From the NCBI GenBank assembly GCA_951230915.1, contig OX579641.1:8680001-8744000 (forward strand): DNA of 64,000 bases, in the 5' to 3' direction. A program made the translations under genes and the position numbers. This document shows, in pieces, positions 61,219 through 64,000 of this stretch. How positions within the stretch are numbered: position 1 is the first letter of the stretch; each line of letters opens with the position of its first letter. The DNA is from Antitrichia curtipendula. Taxonomy: Eukaryota > Streptophyta > Bryopsida > Hypnales > Leucodontaceae. The notes beneath the pieces are model-generated. The model worked only from the letters and a program-made list of their open reading frames with translations, was not told where the DNA came from and searched no databases.

Positions 61219-63516
61219 TAGATAGTGTTCTGTTGCTCTGCGTGAATTTTTGACAGAGGAGTAAGTTCATCAGGCAATTGAAGCACAAAGATGTTAAGGG
61301 GGAAGTACTATCCAGTTCGAGAAAAAGCAAAACAGGTATTCATTTAGGAAAGGCCATACATATAGTCGTACGTTTTGGTCCCTAGTCACAGCCAGCTCAA
61401 CTTGTGTCAAAGTGGACCGGATCAATTGTCTTAGACGAATTTCTGGTGGATCTAATGAGAAACTCAATTTAGAGAGCTCCTAGCTCGATTGCACAACTAA
61501 AGCACCCTTCGCCTTCCTTGCATTCTTTTCTTTCTCAGTACTTTAATCATGTTATTTTGAAGGCATGAGACGTTTGTGATGTTTCCTTTGCCACAAACAC
61601 TTTGTTTACAAGGATTGAGTACTAGAATGTTTGTTTTCTCATCACATCTTAAGTATATCATTAGATGAAATTCAGCTAGTCTATAGGGTTGTGAGTTCCC
61701 TTGAGTTCTTGGATTGTGGGAACTTTGTCACAGCAACAAGCTTAAGAAAAAACATATATAAGAAGTAGCTTAGATAGATGAAGTAGAGGCTACCACTACT
61801 TCAAAAGAGGACATCAATACAAGGTAAATAGAAATAGAGATGAAGATAGTAACATATAAAACTAATAACAAAGCATCATAAAGCTCTCAATTTTAGAAAA
61901 GATTGTTGCATAGAAGAACACAACTTCACTTCTATACAACCTCACCAATGTAAAGCTCGACATAAAGCTCAAGATACACAAGAAAAGATTTCATGTGATT
62001 GTGAATTAGAAGCCTCGCACTAAAAACAATGCTAGAGCTTCCATATCTAGATTTAATTGATAGAGTTCCTTTGCTAATACTATTGATCCTACATGACAAG
62101 AGTAGAGAGAATAGAATATACTTAGTCACTCACCCTATTTCTTTCAAAAAAAAAAAAAAAAACCTCCAAATTTTCTTTTCATAGTGATATAAATGAAGAG
62201 ACCATTCATCTTGGATTCCATATAAAGTTTCAAAAGATATATAGGAGAGATTCTAGGACTACATACTTCAGAGCCTCTTTTAACTTAATTGCTTTCTATA
62301 AGTTTGCACCCTTCCTATATATATATATATATATAAGAAGGTTATTGAACCTAAATGTTATCAAATAAACAATTGAGCATTGATCATGCTATAAATTTTT
62401 CTAATTTTGAATTGAAACTTGTTAGAAGTTCAAAAAGGATTCTAGATTCTTTTCTTATGGATTTTTTGGATACCATATGAGTAACCTATGAATTTTTTAA
62501 ATGTTGAAGTAGGTAAAGATACAAACTAAGACATTGGAATATATTAGATATATTTTATATTTCCTATACAAGGACAAAAAATATGAAAAATTGGATGATT
62601 TTTTCTATAAATGTCGATTAGAAGAATATTTGAAGAATATTTATTGACTTCAAGGACATGGAACCTACTTCACCATCACAAGTAATCTATAAATTGCAAT
62701 TAAAGTTGTTCTTTCATTCACTTTATATCTTTTAAGAATCTATGTAATAGCTATTATTTATCAAAAATTTGAATACTGAATTTTAGAAGTTGAAGGGGCT
62801 TCATTCCGTATATCAAGTTCTCTAGGTGTTTTGATGAAAATACCATATCCTAAAATAATGCTAAATTGGGTGCTAAATTCATTACTATTGGGGAAGAATA
62901 TTCAACCAAAGGATCTTGGTTAAGATGTTGAAATATATCTTCCAAAAATTTCAAGTGAAAACTTTGCCAATTGCAAAATTGTGATTCTTGAAATTTAAAA
63001 TTAATGATTTTTCAATCCTTCCATTGAAACTATTGCATATTAGAGACATTGTTAAATAACACAAATTCCAAAGTTCTTTAACACAAAATGGGGAACATTG
63101 AAACTAACACATTTATATGGTCCAAAATGGTTTCATTTAAACAGAAGCATAACACACTCTAAGATAATATTTCTTCCTATGTTTGTGATTTCTGCCTTGC
63201 CACGTGATGTATTTGTTAATTTTGCATTCTCTCATATACAACTGTGATCTAACATGGTTTTAACATGGAATAAGGATTTTCTGACACATGTTTATTGCCT
63301 CAAACATAGTATTCTTCTAACCCCTATTGAAATGTTGCTAGAACCAACCCAAATGTGTTAAATGTAATAGATGGTTCTATTACTATGAATGTGACCATGA
63401 TCACATGTTAATCTCAATGAATTTAATATTTGATTGAAAGAAAGAACGCACATACTTTATACAAGTAGGGGGTAGGAGGCATGACAATTCATATGGAAAA
63501 TACAATAATGCATACC
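61219..63516. other. 3' flank and AT-rich DNA
   Basis: The first few hundred bases are probably the 3' UTR of the preceding gene. The rest is AT-rich with a TA microsatellite at 62316-62335. No gene is seen. Confidence 0.5.
62316..62335. repeat. TA dinucleotide microsatellite
   Basis: Ten TA units. Confidence 0.9.
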
Positions 63517-63852
63517 AAAACTTTTGGCTTCATTTAAACAAGTTAGTTCAACTTTTTTCAAAATTTGTTCAATTAAAAAAATGTAGGTATTTATGTTGAC
63601 TTTCAGCTCCACAAATCCATTTGTAGTTTGAATCATTCATTCAAAAGTTATAGATTGTTGAGAGAGAGAGCGTATAAAAATATTCTCCCATATCCCCTCT
63701 TTCAACTTTGTTCATAACTTTCAAACGGAGAAACTGAATCACAAATGGATTTTAAGAGATGGAAGTTGACTTAAATTTACACATTTTTTTAGTTGAACAA
63801 ATTTTGAAAAAAGTTAAAAAAAACATGATTAAATGAAGTTTGAAGTTTTTAT
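63517..63852. repeat. Fold-back element with arms of about 140 bp
   Basis: The left arm (63517-63660) and right arm (63705-63852) are inverted copies at roughly 80 percent. Landmarks in both arms are CTTCATTTAA, a TTTTTTCAAAATTTGTTCAA block, AAAAAAATGT and AATCCATTTGT. The 45-base loop holds a GA microsatellite. It may be a MITE. Confidence 0.75.
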
Positions 63853-64000
63853 AAGCTTGTATTTAATGCAGTTTAGAATTAGAATGTTTAATATGCTTAA
63901 ATTTCCTCTAAATTATCCCATATTGTTTGCATATTTGCAATATATAGTGTTGCAGACACAACTCCATTGTGATCACCATATTTATGTTTTGTGGAAGACA

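Noticed and set aside
1..64000. CRISPR arrays, rRNA, bacterial-type operons or viral genes
   Set aside because: None seen. The short tandem repeats lack CRISPR repeat-spacer structure, and the gene content is plant nuclear.

Overview
This is eukaryotic nuclear DNA from the green lineage (Streptophyta). The main evidence is a CHUP1 gene for actin-based chloroplast positioning, a nodulin-like (NFD4-type) major facilitator gene of 15 exons, an F-box/kelch gene, plant-type GT-AG introns, two Stowaway MITEs, a CACTA-type MITE, an Emigrant-like MITE and TTTAGGG-type interstitial telomere repeats. Genes are spaced by several to many kilobases of AT-rich, repeat-filled DNA. The species cannot be named from the sequence; a seed-free plant or related streptophyte alga would fit, but that is a guess.

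Layout: 1-2742 CHUP1 (minus, runs off the left edge). 4.4-13.7 kb is AT-rich repeats, including two terminal-inverted-repeat (TIR) elements. 13.9-15.0 kb is an F-box/kelch gene (minus). 19.1-24.7 kb is the nodulin-like transporter (minus), reconstructed here exon by exon with every splice phase consistent. 25.5-31.8 kb is MITEs and AT-rich repeats. About 31.8-54.6 kb looks like one large, partly decayed transposable element. Its left arm, on the minus strand, carries a ParB-like gene and FCP1-like phosphatase genes. Its right arm, on the plus strand, carries an apparently intact 1073-residue DDE transposase of the DUF7869 type. A block of about 10 kb of other AT-rich repeats lies between the arms. 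55-58.5 kb is repeats. 58.5-61.2 kb is a small four-exon conserved gene (plus) with a Stowaway MITE in its last intron. The right end is AT-rich with a fold-back repeat.

The most unusual feature is a short imperfect palindrome (type ATCTGGATCACTCCAGAT) that recurs through the introns, gene flanks and tandem arrays of the 33-54.6 kb block and, as far as I read, not outside it. It ties the two arms together. It also sits at an apparent frameshift in one of the phosphatase-type genes, as if such motifs can insert. Transposase, ParB-like protein and FCP1-like proteins are proposed to be parts of one element; that grouping is inference from shared motif content and head-to-head layout.

Coordinates of exons were worked out by hand from GT/AG sites, reading phase and family resemblance. 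No database search or transcript evidence was available.
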